In this document: positions 36,611 through 45,043 of the stretch, in pieces
How positions within the stretch are numbered: the first letter of the stretch is position 1
Layout of the letters: every line of letters starts with the position of its first letter
DNA from: an uncultured Eubacteriales bacterium
Lineage (GTDB): Bacteria; Bacillota; Clostridia; Oscillospirales; Oscillospiraceae
DNA: 64,000 bases
Direction: 5' to 3'
Assembly (NCBI GenBank): GCA_900544705.1
Contig: UQWH01000003.1
Location: 1 to 64,000 of the forward strand
Translations under genes and position numbers: made by a program
Notes under the pieces: generated by a model
What the model saw: only the letters and a program-made list of their open reading frames with translations
What the model was told of the DNA's origin: nothing
Databases searched by the model: none

Positions 36611-36646
36611 ACGCCGCGGCTGCATAAGCAGCCGCGGCGTTTTTTT
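36611..36646 (+). terminator. rho-independent terminator
   Basis: A 13-bp stem (ACGCCGCGGCTGC with GCAGCCGCGGCGT) is followed by seven T. It lies between convergent genes and ends close to the rluD-like stop. Confidence 0.9.
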
Positions 36647-37550
36647 ACCTCTCCCCGCGCAGCTTTTGCAGCGCGTTCTGAAATTCCTCCGGCAGGGGGC
36701 AGGAAACCGTGATCTCCTCGCCGGTGCGCGGATGCAGGAAGGTCAGCTCCTTCGCGTGCAGGCACTGGCTTGTCAGCCCCAACTCCGGCTTTTTCACGCC
36801 GTAGAGGGGATCGCCTGCGATGGGGTGATTGATATAGGCCATATGCACGCGGATCTGATGCGTCCGTCCGGTTTCCAGACGGCAGCGCAGATGCGTGTAC
36901 TGTCCGTAGCGTTCGATGACCTCCCAATGCGTCACCGCCGGGCGGCTGTTTTTCTCCGTCACGGCCATGCGCTTGCGGTCGCGCGGATCGCGCCCGATGG
37001 GAGCGTCGACCGTGCCGCTGTCCTCGCGGAAGCCGCCGCGCACGATGCACTCATAGGTGCGGCGCAGCGTGTGATCCTTGAGCTGGTCGGAGAGCCTCTG
37101 ATGCGCAAAGTCGTTCTTCGCGACGATCAGCAGGCCGCTCGTGTCCATGTCGATGCGGTGGACGATGCCGGGCCGCTTTTCCCCGTTGATGCCGGAGAGG
37201 CTGTCGCCGCAGTGATGCAGCAGTGCGTTGACGAGCGTCCCGTCCTCGTGCCCGGCCGCCGGATGCACCACCAGCCCCTTGGGCTTGTTCACGACCAGCA
37301 CGTCCGCGTCCTCATAGACCACGTCCAGCGGAATGTCCTGCGGCCGGAGCTCCGTTTCCTGCACCGCCGGGATGATCACCTCATAGACCGCGCCGGGTGC
37401 GGTCTTTTCATTTTTCTTCACGGGCGCGCCGCCGCAGGTCACAAGCCCCTGCGCAAGCAGCCGCTGCGCGGCCGAGCGCGTCAGTTCCGGCACGGCTTCG
37501 GACAGGAACACGTCCAGCCGCTGCCCGGCCGTTTCAGCTCTCAGTTCCAT
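36645..37550 (-). CDS. RluA/RluD-family pseudouridine synthase
   Basis: The enzyme isomerises uridines in 23S rRNA (or tRNA). It has 301 residues. An N-terminal S4 RNA-binding domain (GQRLDVFLSEAVPELTRSAAQRLL, here about 10-60) is followed by the catalytic domain, with the HRIDMDTSGLLIVAK motif holding the catalytic Asp. It is adjacent to lspA with a 17-base overlap, the usual order in Firmicutes, where this gene is often annotated rluD. The exact target cannot be told by eye. Confidence 0.93.
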   Translation of the reverse strand: MELRAETAGQRLDVFLSEAVPELTRSAAQRLLAQGLVTCGGAPVKKNEKTAPGAVYEVIIPAVQETELRPQDIPLDVVYEDADVLVVNKPKGLVVHPAAGHEDGTLVNALLHHCGDSLSGINGEKRPGIVHRIDMDTSGLLIVAKNDFAHQRLSDQLKDHTLRRTYECIVRGGFREDSGTVDAPIGRDPRDRKRMAVTEKNSRPAVTHWEVIERYGQYTHLRCRLETGRTHQIRVHMAYINHPIAGDPLYGVKKPELGLTSQCLHAKELTFLHPRTGEEITVSCPLPEEFQNALQKLRGER

Positions 37551-38010
37551 CTTTCTTTTTCTGCCGGTCGAAGAACAGCAGATAGATCACCAGCAGGACG
37601 CAGCCCGTCGTGATAAAGCAGTCGGCCACGTTGAACACCGGGAATTCGACAAAATCAAGCTGGATCATGTCCGTCACCCGGCCGAAGCGCAGGCGGTCGA
37701 TCATGTTGCCGATGCCGCCGCCGGCGATGGCCGCGAGGCAGAGCAGTTCAAACTTCTTCGTCACCCACTTTTTCCAGACGGCGACGACCAGCAGCACCAG
37801 AAACGCGGCCATCACGAGGGTGAACAGCCACATCTGGCCGCCCATCATTCCCCACGCGCCGCCGGTATTTTCAATATGTGTGATGCTGAAAATGCCGAGG
37901 ATGCTCTTGCCCCGCGCGTGCAGGGGAACGTTCTGCACCGTCAGCCATTTGGTCCACTGGTCGAGTCCGACCACCGCCGCCGCAAGGGCGGCCATGATTG
38001 CATAAAACAT
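37534..38010 (-). CDS. lspA: lipoprotein signal peptidase (signal peptidase II)
   Basis: LspA removes the signal peptide from diacylglyceryl-modified prolipoproteins. It has 158 residues and four membrane segments. Motifs are LDQWTKW near the N-terminus, the ENTGGAWG loop, and the two catalytic aspartates in GGIGNMIDR and FNVADCFI. AAAGGAA precedes the ATG. It is co-oriented with rnhA upstream and the pseudouridine synthase downstream, and complements lgt at 17 kb. Confidence 0.96.
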   Translation of the reverse strand: MFYAIMAALAAAVVGLDQWTKWLTVQNVPLHARGKSILGIFSITHIENTGGAWGMMGGQMWLFTLVMAAFLVLLVVAVWKKWVTKKFELLCLAAIAGGGIGNMIDRLRFGRVTDMIQLDFVEFPVFNVADCFITTGCVLLVIYLLFFDRQKKKDGTES

Positions 38011-38023
38011 AGCAGTTCCTTTC

Positions 38024-38464
38024 TCAGGCCCGGAATTTCTGGCTCTGCGCCACGGCGAGCTTGTCGCAGCGGTTGTTTTTCTCGTTCTCCGCGTGACCCT
38101 TGACCCAGTGCCACACGACCTCGTGCGTTTTGAGCAGCGGCAGGAGCTTTTCCCAAAGGTCGACATTCAGCGCGGGCTTTTTGTCCGATTTGACCCAGCC
38201 CTTCGCCTTCCACGCATAGACCCAGCGCTTCATCACCGCGTCGGCCACGTATTTGGAATCCGTGTACAATTCCACATGGCAGGGCTCTTTGAGCGCGCTC
38301 AGCGCCGAGATGACCGCCGTCAGCTCCATGCGGTTGTTTGTGGTCTGCGCCTCGCCGCCGGAGAGCTCCTTCTCCACGCCGTTCCACTCCAGAATGGCGC
38401 CCCAGCCGCCGGGGCCGGGGTTGCCGGAGCAGGCGCCATCAGTATAGATCGTGACCGTTCTCAT
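38024..38464 (-). CDS. rnhA: ribonuclease HI
   Basis: RNase HI cuts the RNA strand of RNA:DNA hybrids. It has 146 residues. The catalytic carboxylates lie in [18 protein letters not shown] (Asp), NNRMELTA (Glu), LYTDSKYV (Asp) and the C-terminal NNRCDKLA (Asp), the standard DEDD set; [13 protein letters not shown] gives the histidine loop. The ATG overlaps the lepA stop by four bases. Confidence 0.96.
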   Translation of the reverse strand: MRTVTIYTDGACSGNPGPGGWGAILEWNGVEKELSGGEAQTTNNRMELTAVISALSALKEPCHVELYTDSKYVADAVMKRWVYAWKAKGWVKSDKKPALNVDLWEKLLPLLKTHEVVWHWVKGHAENEKNNRCDKLAVAQSQKFRA

Positions 38465-40266
38465 TCGTCCATCTTCAAGACCGCCATGAACGCCTCGGAC
38501 GGGACGGAGACCGTGCCGAAGGTACGCATACGCTTCTTGCCTTCCTTCTGTTTTTCCAGCAGCTTCTTCTTGCGCGTGATGTCGCCACCGTAGCACTTGG
38601 CCAGCACGTCCTTGCGCAGGGCCTTGATCGTCTCGCGGGCGATGATCTTGCCGCCGACCGCCGCCTGCACGGGGATCTCAAACATCTGGCGCGGGATGTT
38701 CTCCTTGAGCTTTTCGCAGATCTTTCTGGCGCGCGCGTAGGCGTTGTCCGCAAAGAGGATGAAGGACAGCGCGTCGACGATCTCGCCGTTGAGCAGGATG
38801 TCCAGCTTCACCAGTCGCGACGGGCGGTAGCCGTCCATCTCGTAGTCCAGCGAGCCGTAGCCGCGCGTGCGGGATTTGAGCGCGTCGAAGAAATCGTAGA
38901 TGATCTCGTTAAGCGGCATATAATAGCGCAGCTCCACGCGGCCCTCGTCGAGATAGGTCATGTCGCGGTATTCACCGCGGCGCTGCTGGCACAGATCCAT
39001 GATATTGCCGACATATTCCGGCGGCGTGAGGATGCTCGCCCTGACAAAGGGCTCCTCGCTCGACTGGATCTCCGCCGGGTCGGGGTAGTTCAGCGGCGTG
39101 TAGACCTCGATCGTTTCGCCGTTGGTCTTGGTCACGCGGTAGACGACGTTCGGCGCGGTCGTGATGAGGTCGAGATTGTACTCCCGCTCCAGCCGCTCCA
39201 TGATGATCTCCATGTGCAGCAGCCCCAAAAAGCCGCAGCGGAAGCCGAAGCCCAGCGCGATGGAGCTTTCCTGCGTGTAGGACATGGAGGCGTCGTTGAG
39301 CTTGAGTTTTTCCAGTGCGTCGCGCAGGTCGCCGTATTTGCTGCCGTCGGCGGGATAGACGCCGGAGTAGACCATGGGCTGCACGGTCTTGTAGCCCGGC
39401 AGCGGCTCGGCGCAGGGGCGCGCCGCCTCGGTGACGGTGTCGCCCACGCGGGTGTCCGCAACGGTTTTGATGGAAGCCGTCAGATAGCCGACCTCGCCCG
39501 CGCCCAGCGCGTCGACGGGGATCATCTCGTTCGGGTGCAGGATGCCGACCTCGACGACCTTGTACTCCGCGCCGGTGGCCATCATGCGGATGTCCATGCC
39601 CGGACGCAGCACGCCGTTTTTGACGCGCAGATAGACAATGACGCCGCGGTAGGAGTCATACTGGCTGTCGAAGATCAGCGCCTGAAGCGGCGCTTCGCGG
39701 TCGCCCTGCGGCGCGGGAATGCCGGCGACGATCGCCTCCAGGACGGCGTGGATGTTGATGCCGTTTTTCGCAGAGATCTCCGGCGCGTCCATCGCGGGAA
39801 TGCCGATGACATCCTCGATCTCGTGCTTGACCTCCTCCGGGCGGGCCGCAGGCAGGTCGATCTTGTTGATGACCGGCACGACCTCCAGCCCCGCGTCGAT
39901 GGCGAGGTAGGTGTTGGCAAGGGTCTGGGCTTCGATGCCCTGCGAGGCATCCACGACCAGCACCGCGCCCTCGCAGGCCGCCAGTGAGCGCGAAACCTCG
40001 TAGTTGAAGTCCACATGGCCCGGCGTGTCGATCAGGTTCAGGGTATAGGTCTCCCCGTCGTCGGCGGTGTAGTTCAGCTTGACGGCGCGGGCCTTGATGG
40101 TGATGCCGCGCTCGCGTTCCAGATCCATGGAGTCAAGGATCTGGTCCTCCATTTCGCGGCGGTCAACGGTGTTGCATTCCTCCAGCAGGCGGTCGGCCAG
40201 CGTGGATTTTCCGTGGTCGATGTGCGCAACGATGGAAAAATTGCGCAGCTTGGATAGGTCAGTCAT
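38461..40266 (-). CDS. lepA: elongation factor 4 (LepA)
   Basis: LepA is a ribosome-associated GTPase that back-translocates or rescues stalled or misassembled ribosomes. It has 601 residues. G1 is [17 protein letters not shown]3 DTPGHVDF and G4 NKIDLPAA. The C-terminal LepA domain contains [21 protein letters not shown]. The ATG at 40266 starts [19 protein letters not shown]. It heads the lepA-rnhA-lspA-rluD-like set. Confidence 0.98.
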   Translation of the reverse strand: MTDLSKLRNFSIVAHIDHGKSTLADRLLEECNTVDRREMEDQILDSMDLERERGITIKARAVKLNYTADDGETYTLNLIDTPGHVDFNYEVSRSLAACEGAVLVVDASQGIEAQTLANTYLAIDAGLEVVPVINKIDLPAARPEEVKHEIEDVIGIPAMDAPEISAKNGINIHAVLEAIVAGIPAPQGDREAPLQALIFDSQYDSYRGVIVYLRVKNGVLRPGMDIRMMATGAEYKVVEVGILHPNEMIPVDALGAGEVGYLTASIKTVADTRVGDTVTEAARPCAEPLPGYKTVQPMVYSGVYPADGSKYGDLRDALEKLKLNDASMSYTQESSIALGFGFRCGFLGLLHMEIIMERLEREYNLDLITTAPNVVYRVTKTNGETIEVYTPLNYPDPAEIQSSEEPFVRASILTPPEYVGNIMDLCQQRRGEYRDMTYLDEGRVELRYYMPLNEIIYDFFDALKSRTRGYGSLDYEMDGYRPSRLVKLDILLNGEIVDALSFILFADNAYARARKICEKLKENIPRQMFEIPVQAAVGGKIIARETIKALRKDVLAKCYGGDITRKKKLLEKQKEGKKRMRTFGTVSVPSEAFMAVLKMDE

Positions 40267-40279
40267 AGTTGCTCCTGCT

Positions 40280-40630
40280 TTACTTGAAAAATTTGTCGAT
40301 GGCGGCGCAGAGATCGGTGATCGCCTGCTCGTCGCCCTCCTCCACCGCATCGACGATGCAGTGCCGGATGTGATCCTGTAAGATCACCTTGCCGGTGCTC
40401 TCCAGCGCGGCGCGAACGGCGGCAAGCTGAATCAGCACCTCCGAACAGTCCTCGCTCTCGTCCACCATGCGCTTGACCTTCTGTAGATGGCCGATGGCGC
40501 GCGCCAGACGGTTGGAAACCAGCTTCTGATTCTCGTGCACGTGCGGGTGCTTGTGCCCATGCGCATGGTCGTGATCGTGTTCGTGCGCAATGCCCAGCTC
40601 GTGCAGGCGTTCGTGTTCGTCGTGTTCCAT
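40280..40630 (-). CDS. CsoR/RcnR/FrmR-family metal- or aldehyde-sensing repressor with His-rich N-terminus
   Basis: This 116-residue DUF156 protein is an all-helical DNA-binding repressor. The CsoR-type ligand set is visible: Cys62 (EDCSEV), His87 and Cys91 (QDHIRHC). That pattern usually senses Cu(I), though some members sense persulfide. The first 32 residues hold 12 histidines ([17 protein letters not shown]), an unusual extension that could bind nickel, zinc or copper. No transporter gene lies beside it. An inverted repeat upstream may be its own operator. Confidence 0.88.
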   Translation of the reverse strand: MEHDEHERLHELGIAHEHDHDHAHGHKHPHVHENQKLVSNRLARAIGHLQKVKRMVDESEDCSEVLIQLAAVRAALESTGKVILQDHIRHCIVDAVEEGDEQAITDLCAAIDKFFK

Positions 40631-40646
40631 GGCGTTTTCCTCTGTT

Positions 40647-40671
40647 TGGTATATTCTAGATTACTATACCA
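40647..40671 (-). promoter_or_regulatory. candidate operator of the CsoR-like repressor
   Basis: A perfect 7-bp inverted repeat TGGTATA, 11 bases, TATACCA lies 17-41 bases upstream of the start codon and overlaps a TATAGT -10-like element. It is AT-rich, unlike the usual G-tract CsoR operators. Confidence 0.45.
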
Positions 40672-40693
40672 CATTTTTCACCGCTTGAAAAGA

Positions 40694-40725
40694 GAAAAAA
40701 TCCCGTCCGCAGGACGGGATTTTTT
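40694..40725 (-). terminator. bidirectional terminator before the IclR gene
   Basis: A stem AAAAAATCCCGTCC with GGACGGGATTTTTT has a 3-4 base loop. It is 25 bases past the IclR gene stop. Confidence 0.85.
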
Positions 40726-40749
40726 AATTTTCTCTGTCAGGAGTCCGGC

Positions 40750-41526
40750 TTACCTTCCCCGGTGCTGCCAGCCCAACTCCGCCGACACCGCATAGGCCGC
40801 CGCCGCGACCGCCGTGCGCATCTGCACGAAGCGTTCCTCGCTCACCGTCGCCATGCAGATCACGCCGATGGCATAGCTGCAATCGCCGCGGTTGTCGAAG
40901 ATCGGCGCGGCAACGGATTGCAGGCCCAGCCGGTATTCCTGCCGTTCTTCGGCGTAGCCCGCGCGCTTCAATGCCGGAAGCTCCTGCAAGAGCGCCTGCG
41001 CGTCCGTGACCGTCGCATCCGTGTAGGCATACAGCTCCTTGCGGCGCAGCAGCGCCCCGACCTCGCTGGCCGGACGGTTGGCGAGGATGATCTTGCCCTG
41101 CGACGTGCAGTGCAGCGGCAGGCGCGTTCCGGCCTCGGAGGCCACGCGGAAATTCGTGTGCGGCTCCTCGCAGTCCACCAGGATCAGTTCATCGCCCGAA
41201 AGCCTCGCCAGATACGCCGACTCGCGGAGCTGATCGACAATGCTCTGCAAATGCGGCTTGCAGATCTCCGGCACATTCCATCCCTGACTGACGGCGCTTC
41301 CCAGCTCAAACAGGTGATAGCCCAGCCGGTATTTCCCGTCGGTGGCGTTCTGCTCGATCACGGCCGAGTCCAGCATGGAGGCAAGCAGGCCGTGAATGGT
41401 GCTCTTCGCCCAGCTGGTCATGCGTTCCAGCTCGCTCAATGAGAGCGGCCGCCGCACCTGCCAGAAGCAGTCCAGCAGCTGGATGGATTTTTCAATGGAA
41501 TGGACACGTCTGCCCCGCGTTGCCAT
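40750..41526 (-). CDS. IclR-family transcriptional regulator
   Basis: A 258-residue regulator. The N-terminal winged helix reads HSIEKSIQLLDCF, then LSLSELERMTSWAKSTIHGLLASM (about 9-75). The C-terminal effector domain (about 80-250) has LPLHCTSQGKIILA and GLQSVAAPIFD, as usual for IclR. Effector and targets are unknown. It follows selD in the same direction, but a hairpin separates them and its job may be unrelated to selenium. Confidence 0.92.
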   Translation of the reverse strand: MATRGRRVHSIEKSIQLLDCFWQVRRPLSLSELERMTSWAKSTIHGLLASMLDSAVIEQNATDGKYRLGYHLFELGSAVSQGWNVPEICKPHLQSIVDQLRESAYLARLSGDELILVDCEEPHTNFRVASEAGTRLPLHCTSQGKIILANRPASEVGALLRRKELYAYTDATVTDAQALLQELPALKRAGYAEERQEYRLGLQSVAAPIFDNRGDCSYAIGVICMATVSEERFVQMRTAVAAAAYAVSAELGWQHRGR

Positions 41527-41583
41527 GAGAATTCCGCCTTTCGTTCGAGGATTGTGAATCTGTGTTCGCCGTATGTACTTTGC

Positions 41584-41606
41584 AAAAAGCGGGGAACACC
41601 CCGTTT
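41584..41606 (-). terminator. probable terminator after selD
   Basis: A short GC stem (CGGGG, TGTT, CCCCG) is followed on the minus strand by CTTTTTGC. Confidence 0.65.
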
Positions 41607-41613
41607 CTTGCAG

Positions 41614-42648
41614 TTATTTCAGAAAAATCCGCTTTCCGCCGCGGTAGGGCTCCACCGTGCCGATGCGCTGCGCCGAGGGCACGGCGTCCTTCAACTCCGC
41701 ATACATCGCCTCGGCATCGTCCGGATGCACGGCAATGAGCAGGCCGCCGGAGGTCTGCGGGTCATACAGCGCGTCCTGCACGGCCAGCGGCACCTCGCCC
41801 GCGTCCACGAATCCTTCAGCAAAATTGCGGTTGCGATACATGCCCGCTGGCAGGATGCCCATGTCGGCAAAGTCCACCGCCCGCGGCAGGAAATCGACCT
41901 GTGCAGTGTCGATATGCAGCTCCGTGTCGCTGCCCTGCGCCATTTCCAGCCCATGACCCATCAGGCTGAAGCCCGTCACGTCGGTGCAGGCGTGGACGCG
42001 GTACTTGACCATCACGTCGCGCGCGCCCTTGTTGAGCGTCGTCATGAGCGCCGTGATGCGCGCGCGCTCCTCCGGCTCCAGCAGCTCCGCCTTGGCCGCC
42101 GTCGTCAGGATCCCGATGCCCAGCGGCTTTGTCAGAAAGAGCACATCCCCCGCCTTCGCGCCGGAATTCGTCAGGAGCCTGTCCGGATGGACAAAGCCCG
42201 TGACGGCAAGGCCGTACTTCGGCTCGTCGTCCAGAATACTGTGGCCGCCCGTGATGATCGCTCCGGCCTCATAGACCTTGTCGTAGCCGCCGCGCAGCAG
42301 GGCGTGGACGGCCTCCTTCGGCAGGCTGTCCGGCACCGCCATGATGTTCAGCGCCAGCTTCGGCTCGCCGCCCATGGCGTAGACATCGGACAGGGCGTTG
42401 GTCGCGGCGATCTGTCCGAAGGTGTAAGGATCGTCGTCAATGGGCGGGAAAAAGTCCACGGTCTGCACGAGCGCGAGATCATCCGTGACCTTGTAGACCG
42501 AGGCATCGTCCGATTTGTCAAAGCCGACCAGCAGGTTCGGGTCGGAATGGACCTTGATGCCGTCGAGCAGCTTTGCCAGCACGCCCGCGCCCACTTTGGC
42601 GCCGCAGCCGGCGCATTTTGCCAGCTTGGTCAGTTTGATATCTTCCAT
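41614..42648 (-). CDS. selD: selenide, water dikinase (selenophosphate synthase)
   Basis: SelD makes selenophosphate, the selenium donor, from selenide and ATP. It has 344 residues. The N-terminal catalytic pair is Cys15 and Lys18 in KCAGCGAKVG, three residues apart like Cys17/Lys20 in E. coli; a cysteine rather than selenocysteine is used. Other motifs are TVDFFPPIDDDPYTFGQIAA, IITGGHSI and ACTDVTGFSLMGHGLEMA. It lies 3 bases after yqeB. No selA, selB or selC is in the window, so its role here is probably selenium supply to a molybdenum hydroxylase. Confidence 0.95.
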   Translation of the reverse strand: MEDIKLTKLAKCAGCGAKVGAGVLAKLLDGIKVHSDPNLLVGFDKSDDASVYKVTDDLALVQTVDFFPPIDDDPYTFGQIAATNALSDVYAMGGEPKLALNIMAVPDSLPKEAVHALLRGGYDKVYEAGAIITGGHSILDDEPKYGLAVTGFVHPDRLLTNSGAKAGDVLFLTKPLGIGILTTAAKAELLEPEERARITALMTTLNKGARDVMVKYRVHACTDVTGFSLMGHGLEMAQGSDTELHIDTAQVDFLPRAVDFADMGILPAGMYRNRNFAEGFVDAGEVPLAVQDALYDPQTSGGLLIAVHPDDAEAMYAELKDAVPSAQRIGTVEPYRGGKRIFLK

Positions 42649-42651
42649 GAT

Positions 42652-43449
42652 TCAACGTCCCTCCAATATTCTCGTAAATTGCAGAACCGCCTGCAAAACG
42701 CCGCCGCCGACGGCCAGCGCCTTGTCAGACACCGTATTGCAGTACGCCGTTTCGCCGCGCGGGTCGACGTCGCCGGACTTCATGCCCTTATGCACGGGCG
42801 TACCGTCGGCCAATATCCCGCGCAGGACGCCGTCAATGTGGCAGCGCATCGGCTCGCCCGCGACCTCGCCGACAACGTCCCCGGCCTTGACCACCGCGCC
42901 GATGTCCTGTATCTGATGGAATATGCCGTCGGCCGGCGCCCGCAGGACGCGCTCGCCCGCAAAGCCGCCGATCAGCCCCGGAATGTTCGTGTTCGGAATG
43001 GGACTGCCGTCTGTGATGACCCGGCCGAGATAGTGGCCGCGCATCGTTTCCACCGCCGCGTGGCAGTCCACCCCGGCGGTGAAGCCCGGCCCCACGCCGA
43101 CGACGCAGGGCGCATCCGTGATGCGCGTGCCAAGGTTGCGCTTGGCCAGGATCGCATCCACGACGGCGTCCGGGTGCAGCCGTGTAATGCACTTCGCCTC
43201 CGGGTCGGCCAGCACCGCGATGTTCCCGCGCTCCAGAATTGCCGGAATGTCCCGCACGGACGCGGCGCGCTCGGCGGTGACGTCCTCGACCTGCATGGTG
43301 CCGAACAGCAGCGCCTGTGAGAAGCAAACCGTCCGGCGGATGGCCGTAGGATGCGGCAGGTCGGTCATGACGATCTTCATATGGGCATGATGCAGACGCA
43401 GGGCAATACCGGAGGCAAGGTCCCCCGCGCCGCGGATCAGTACGAGCAT
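42652..43449 (-). CDS. yqeB: YqeB, selenium-dependent molybdenum hydroxylase accessory protein
   Basis: A 265-residue member of the EF2563/YqeB family, which co-occurs with orphan selD and YqeC in genomes that use a labile selenium cofactor in xanthine-dehydrogenase-like enzymes. The N-terminus MLVLIRGAGDLASGIALRL resembles a nucleotide-binding fold. Later motifs include LADPEAKCITRLHPDAVVDA, GVGPGFTAGVDCHAAVETMRG and a C-terminal biotinyl-like hairpin (ADGIFHQIQDIGAVVKAGDVVG). The biochemical step is unproven. AAAGGAG precedes the ATG, which overlaps yqeC by 13 bases. Confidence 0.9.
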   Translation of the reverse strand: MLVLIRGAGDLASGIALRLHHAHMKIVMTDLPHPTAIRRTVCFSQALLFGTMQVEDVTAERAASVRDIPAILERGNIAVLADPEAKCITRLHPDAVVDAILAKRNLGTRITDAPCVVGVGPGFTAGVDCHAAVETMRGHYLGRVITDGSPIPNTNIPGLIGGFAGERVLRAPADGIFHQIQDIGAVVKAGDVVGEVAGEPMRCHIDGVLRGILADGTPVHKGMKSGDVDPRGETAYCNTVSDKALAVGGGVLQAVLQFTRILEGR

Positions 43450-44087
43450 AGTATCTCTCCTTTTTGCAGAGAAGCCAGCACCGCAGGGCAGGAAAGCCCT
43501 CCCGCCAGACGTTCTCCCGCAGCAATGCGTTCCGGGGTGTCGGCCTGATTCAGAAGCACCCGCGTGTGCAGCGCCTCTGCCGTCAGGACCCGCGCCGCGT
43601 GTTCCGGCGCAGCCGGGTCGGTGACCGCCGCGCCCGCCAGACGGGCGAAAACCTCCGGCCGGTGCGCCGCCTCGCAGATGGGCCGTCCCATCCCGCTCAG
43701 GCCGACGACCGCGATCACCTGCGCCGCGTTTTCCGGGATCACCGGCTCATGCGGCAGATGCGCCTTGAGCGGCCGCCCGGCGGAGCCGTCCGCCTCGACC
43801 AGCACAAAGTCCGCCAGCCCCGCCAGCTCGGAAAAGGACTGCGCGGGCGCGCCGAGCTTTCCGTTTTCGCAGCGGCTGCCGACGCACGCGACGCCCCGGA
43901 CCGCCTGCGTCCGCTCCAGCACCGGCAGGTGTTCCGGCGGCCAGATATGCGTGGAGGTCGCGACGATCACGCTGCCCTGCGCCGCCAGCTCCTCCGCCAG
44001 CCGGTACAGCAGCGAGGTCTTTCCCCCGCCGCCGATGATGGCGGTCAGGCCGCGCGCAAGATGCAGTTGTTCCGCAAAAGATGCCAT
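43437..44087 (-). CDS. yqeC: YqeC, putative selenium-dependent hydroxylase accessory protein
   Basis: A 216-residue P-loop protein. The phosphate-binding loop is IIGGGGKTSLLYRLAEEL near the N-terminus; VIVATSTHIWPPE and LVEADGSAGRPLKAHLPHEPVIP follow, all typical of YqeC. It is proposed to act in maturing the selenium cofactor with YqeB and SelD. The ATG at 44087 has GGAG 6 bases upstream; a TTG four codons earlier overlaps that site. It is the first gene of the yqeC-yqeB-selD operon. Confidence 0.9.
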   Translation of the reverse strand: MASFAEQLHLARGLTAIIGGGGKTSLLYRLAEELAAQGSVIVATSTHIWPPEHLPVLERTQAVRGVACVGSRCENGKLGAPAQSFSELAGLADFVLVEADGSAGRPLKAHLPHEPVIPENAAQVIAVVGLSGMGRPICEAAHRPEVFARLAGAAVTDPAAPEHAARVLTAEALHTRVLLNQADTPERIAAGERLAGGLSCPAVLASLQKGEILCSY

Positions 44088-44114
44088 AGGCCGCTCCAAT
44101 ACGTTATTTTATTT

Positions 44115-44143
44115 ATAGTAGCACGCAGACCGTCTTTCGTCAA
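44115..44143 (-). promoter_or_regulatory. probable promoter of yqeC-yqeB-selD
   Basis: Minus-strand TTGACG, 17 bases, TACTAT. Its -35 lies only 10 bases from the -35 of the divergent ModE-like gene, so one bound regulator could cover both. Confidence 0.6.
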
Positions 44144-44153
44144 CCGCAAAACA

Positions 44154-44182
44154 TTGACGGGCTCCGCCGCACGTGGTATATT
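44154..44182 (+). promoter_or_regulatory. probable promoter of the ModE-like gene
   Basis: TTGACG, 17 bases, TATATT. The -10 ends only 6 bases before the ATG at 44189, which points to a leaderless transcript. Confidence 0.6.
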
Positions 44183-44188
44183 ATATTT

Positions 44189-44548
44189 ATGGAAAAGAGA
44201 TCATTGCGACCGGTTCTGACGGTCCGGCTGTTCACGGAGGAAAAGTGCTTCGGCCCCGGCATTGCGGAGCTGCTGCGCCGGGTGCGGGAATTGAAGTCCC
44301 TGCGCGCGGCGGCGGCCTCGATGGGCATGGCCTATTCCAAGGCGTGGACGATCGTCAAAACCTCAGAAGAAGCGTTGGGCTTCAAGCTGCTGGTATCCAC
44401 TACGGGCGGCAGGCACGGAGGAGGTGCGGTTCTTTCGTCAAAAGCAGAAAAACTGCTTGCCGCTTATGAGGATTACTACGCCGCACTGCGCCGTACTGCG
44501 CAGGAGAGCTTTGCCGCTTCCTTTGAAGAATTTCTTCAAGCAGACTAA
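44189..44548 (+). CDS. ModE-like winged-helix regulator (LysR-type HTH only)
   Basis: A 119-residue protein matching the N-terminal DNA-binding domain of the molybdate regulator ModE: VRLFTEEKCFGPGIAELL, then a helix-turn-helix with LRAAAASMGMAYSKAWTIVK and the wing STTGGRHGGGAVLS. It lacks the molybdate-binding (TOBE) domains of full ModE. Single-domain forms like this are often found with molybdenum hydroxylase genes. No ribosome site precedes the ATG. It is divergent from yqeC and probably controls that operon. Confidence 0.88.
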   Translation: MEKRSLRPVLTVRLFTEEKCFGPGIAELLRRVRELKSLRAAAASMGMAYSKAWTIVKTSEEALGFKLLVSTTGGRHGGGAVLSSKAEKLLAAYEDYYAALRRTAQESFAASFEEFLQAD

Positions 44549-44601
44549 AAAGCGCAAAAAATGCAGACCGGTAAGCGGAGTCCGAATAAGAAAACATAGA
44601 T

Positions 44602-44684
44602 GCTCCCGCCCCCGCAGACTTTGTCTGCGGGGGCGGGAGCGCTCAGCTTGTCAAAAAAGTCCTTTTGGACTTTTTTGACAAGCT
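44602..44684 (+). terminator. two strong adjacent hairpins after the ModE-like gene
   Basis: Both stems have 18 perfect base pairs with very short loops. The second contains an A/T-rich part, giving T runs on both strands. They fit terminators but are much larger than needed. Confidence 0.55.
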
Positions 44685-44777
44685 GCCTGCAAAATTGCAA
44701 AATCTGAATTTTGTATTTTTATTTTGCAATTTTGGCCGCTACGGCGGGTTATTGAACGCGAAAGGGAACCCTGACGG

Positions 44778-44838
44778 TTCCCTTTCACTCTTTCCTTCCC
44801 TCCGAAACTTTCGGTTCGATAGGTTTTTTGACAGTCTG
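44778..44838. repeat. dispersed intergenic repeat, copy 1
   Basis: It shares the pattern TTCCC..TTC.CTCTTT.CTT...TCCG.AACTT and GG.TTTTT.GACAG.CTG with the stretch at 61014-61077. By eye about three quarters of bases agree, allowing one or two single-base gaps. Confidence 0.6.
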
Positions 44839-45043
44839 GACGCTCCCGCCCTCCGCCGAAGAATTTTTTTGTTGGAACAAGGCGTTTTTCCGCCGCGCTA
44901 CTTCGTGTAACGCAAGAAAAAACGCCGCGGTTCCAGCGGAAAAGGCTTGGCGCAGGGGCTATGGTTTCTTATGAGGACGCAGCAAAAAACGGTCTGCATT
45001 TTTTAGGAGTCTCCGTTGAAATCAGCAGATTCCGTTTCCTTCA

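Larger units (their letters stand above)
44549..45043. other. 495-bp intergenic array of hairpins with a dispersed repeat
   Basis: No gene is supported here. Seen directly: an 18-bp perfect stem with 3-base loop (44602-44640, GCTCCCGCCCCCGCAGAC arm), an 18-bp stem with TTTT loop (44645-44684, AGCTTGTCAAAAAAGTCC arm), an 11-bp stem (44760-44786, GAAAGGGAACC arm), and a long-range pairing near 44874-44953. The first two may terminate the ModE-like gene. A stretch at 44778-44838 recurs in diverged form at 61014-61077. Confidence 0.65.

Noticed and set aside
41614..42648. Selenocysteine-containing SelD
   Set aside because: The catalytic position is an ordinary Cys codon and no in-frame TGA is present.
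44665..44910. 81-codon open frame in the hairpin array
   Set aside because: It runs through hairpins and a dispersed repeat, lacks a ribosome site, and the look-alike peptide at 61 kb is explained by the repeat.
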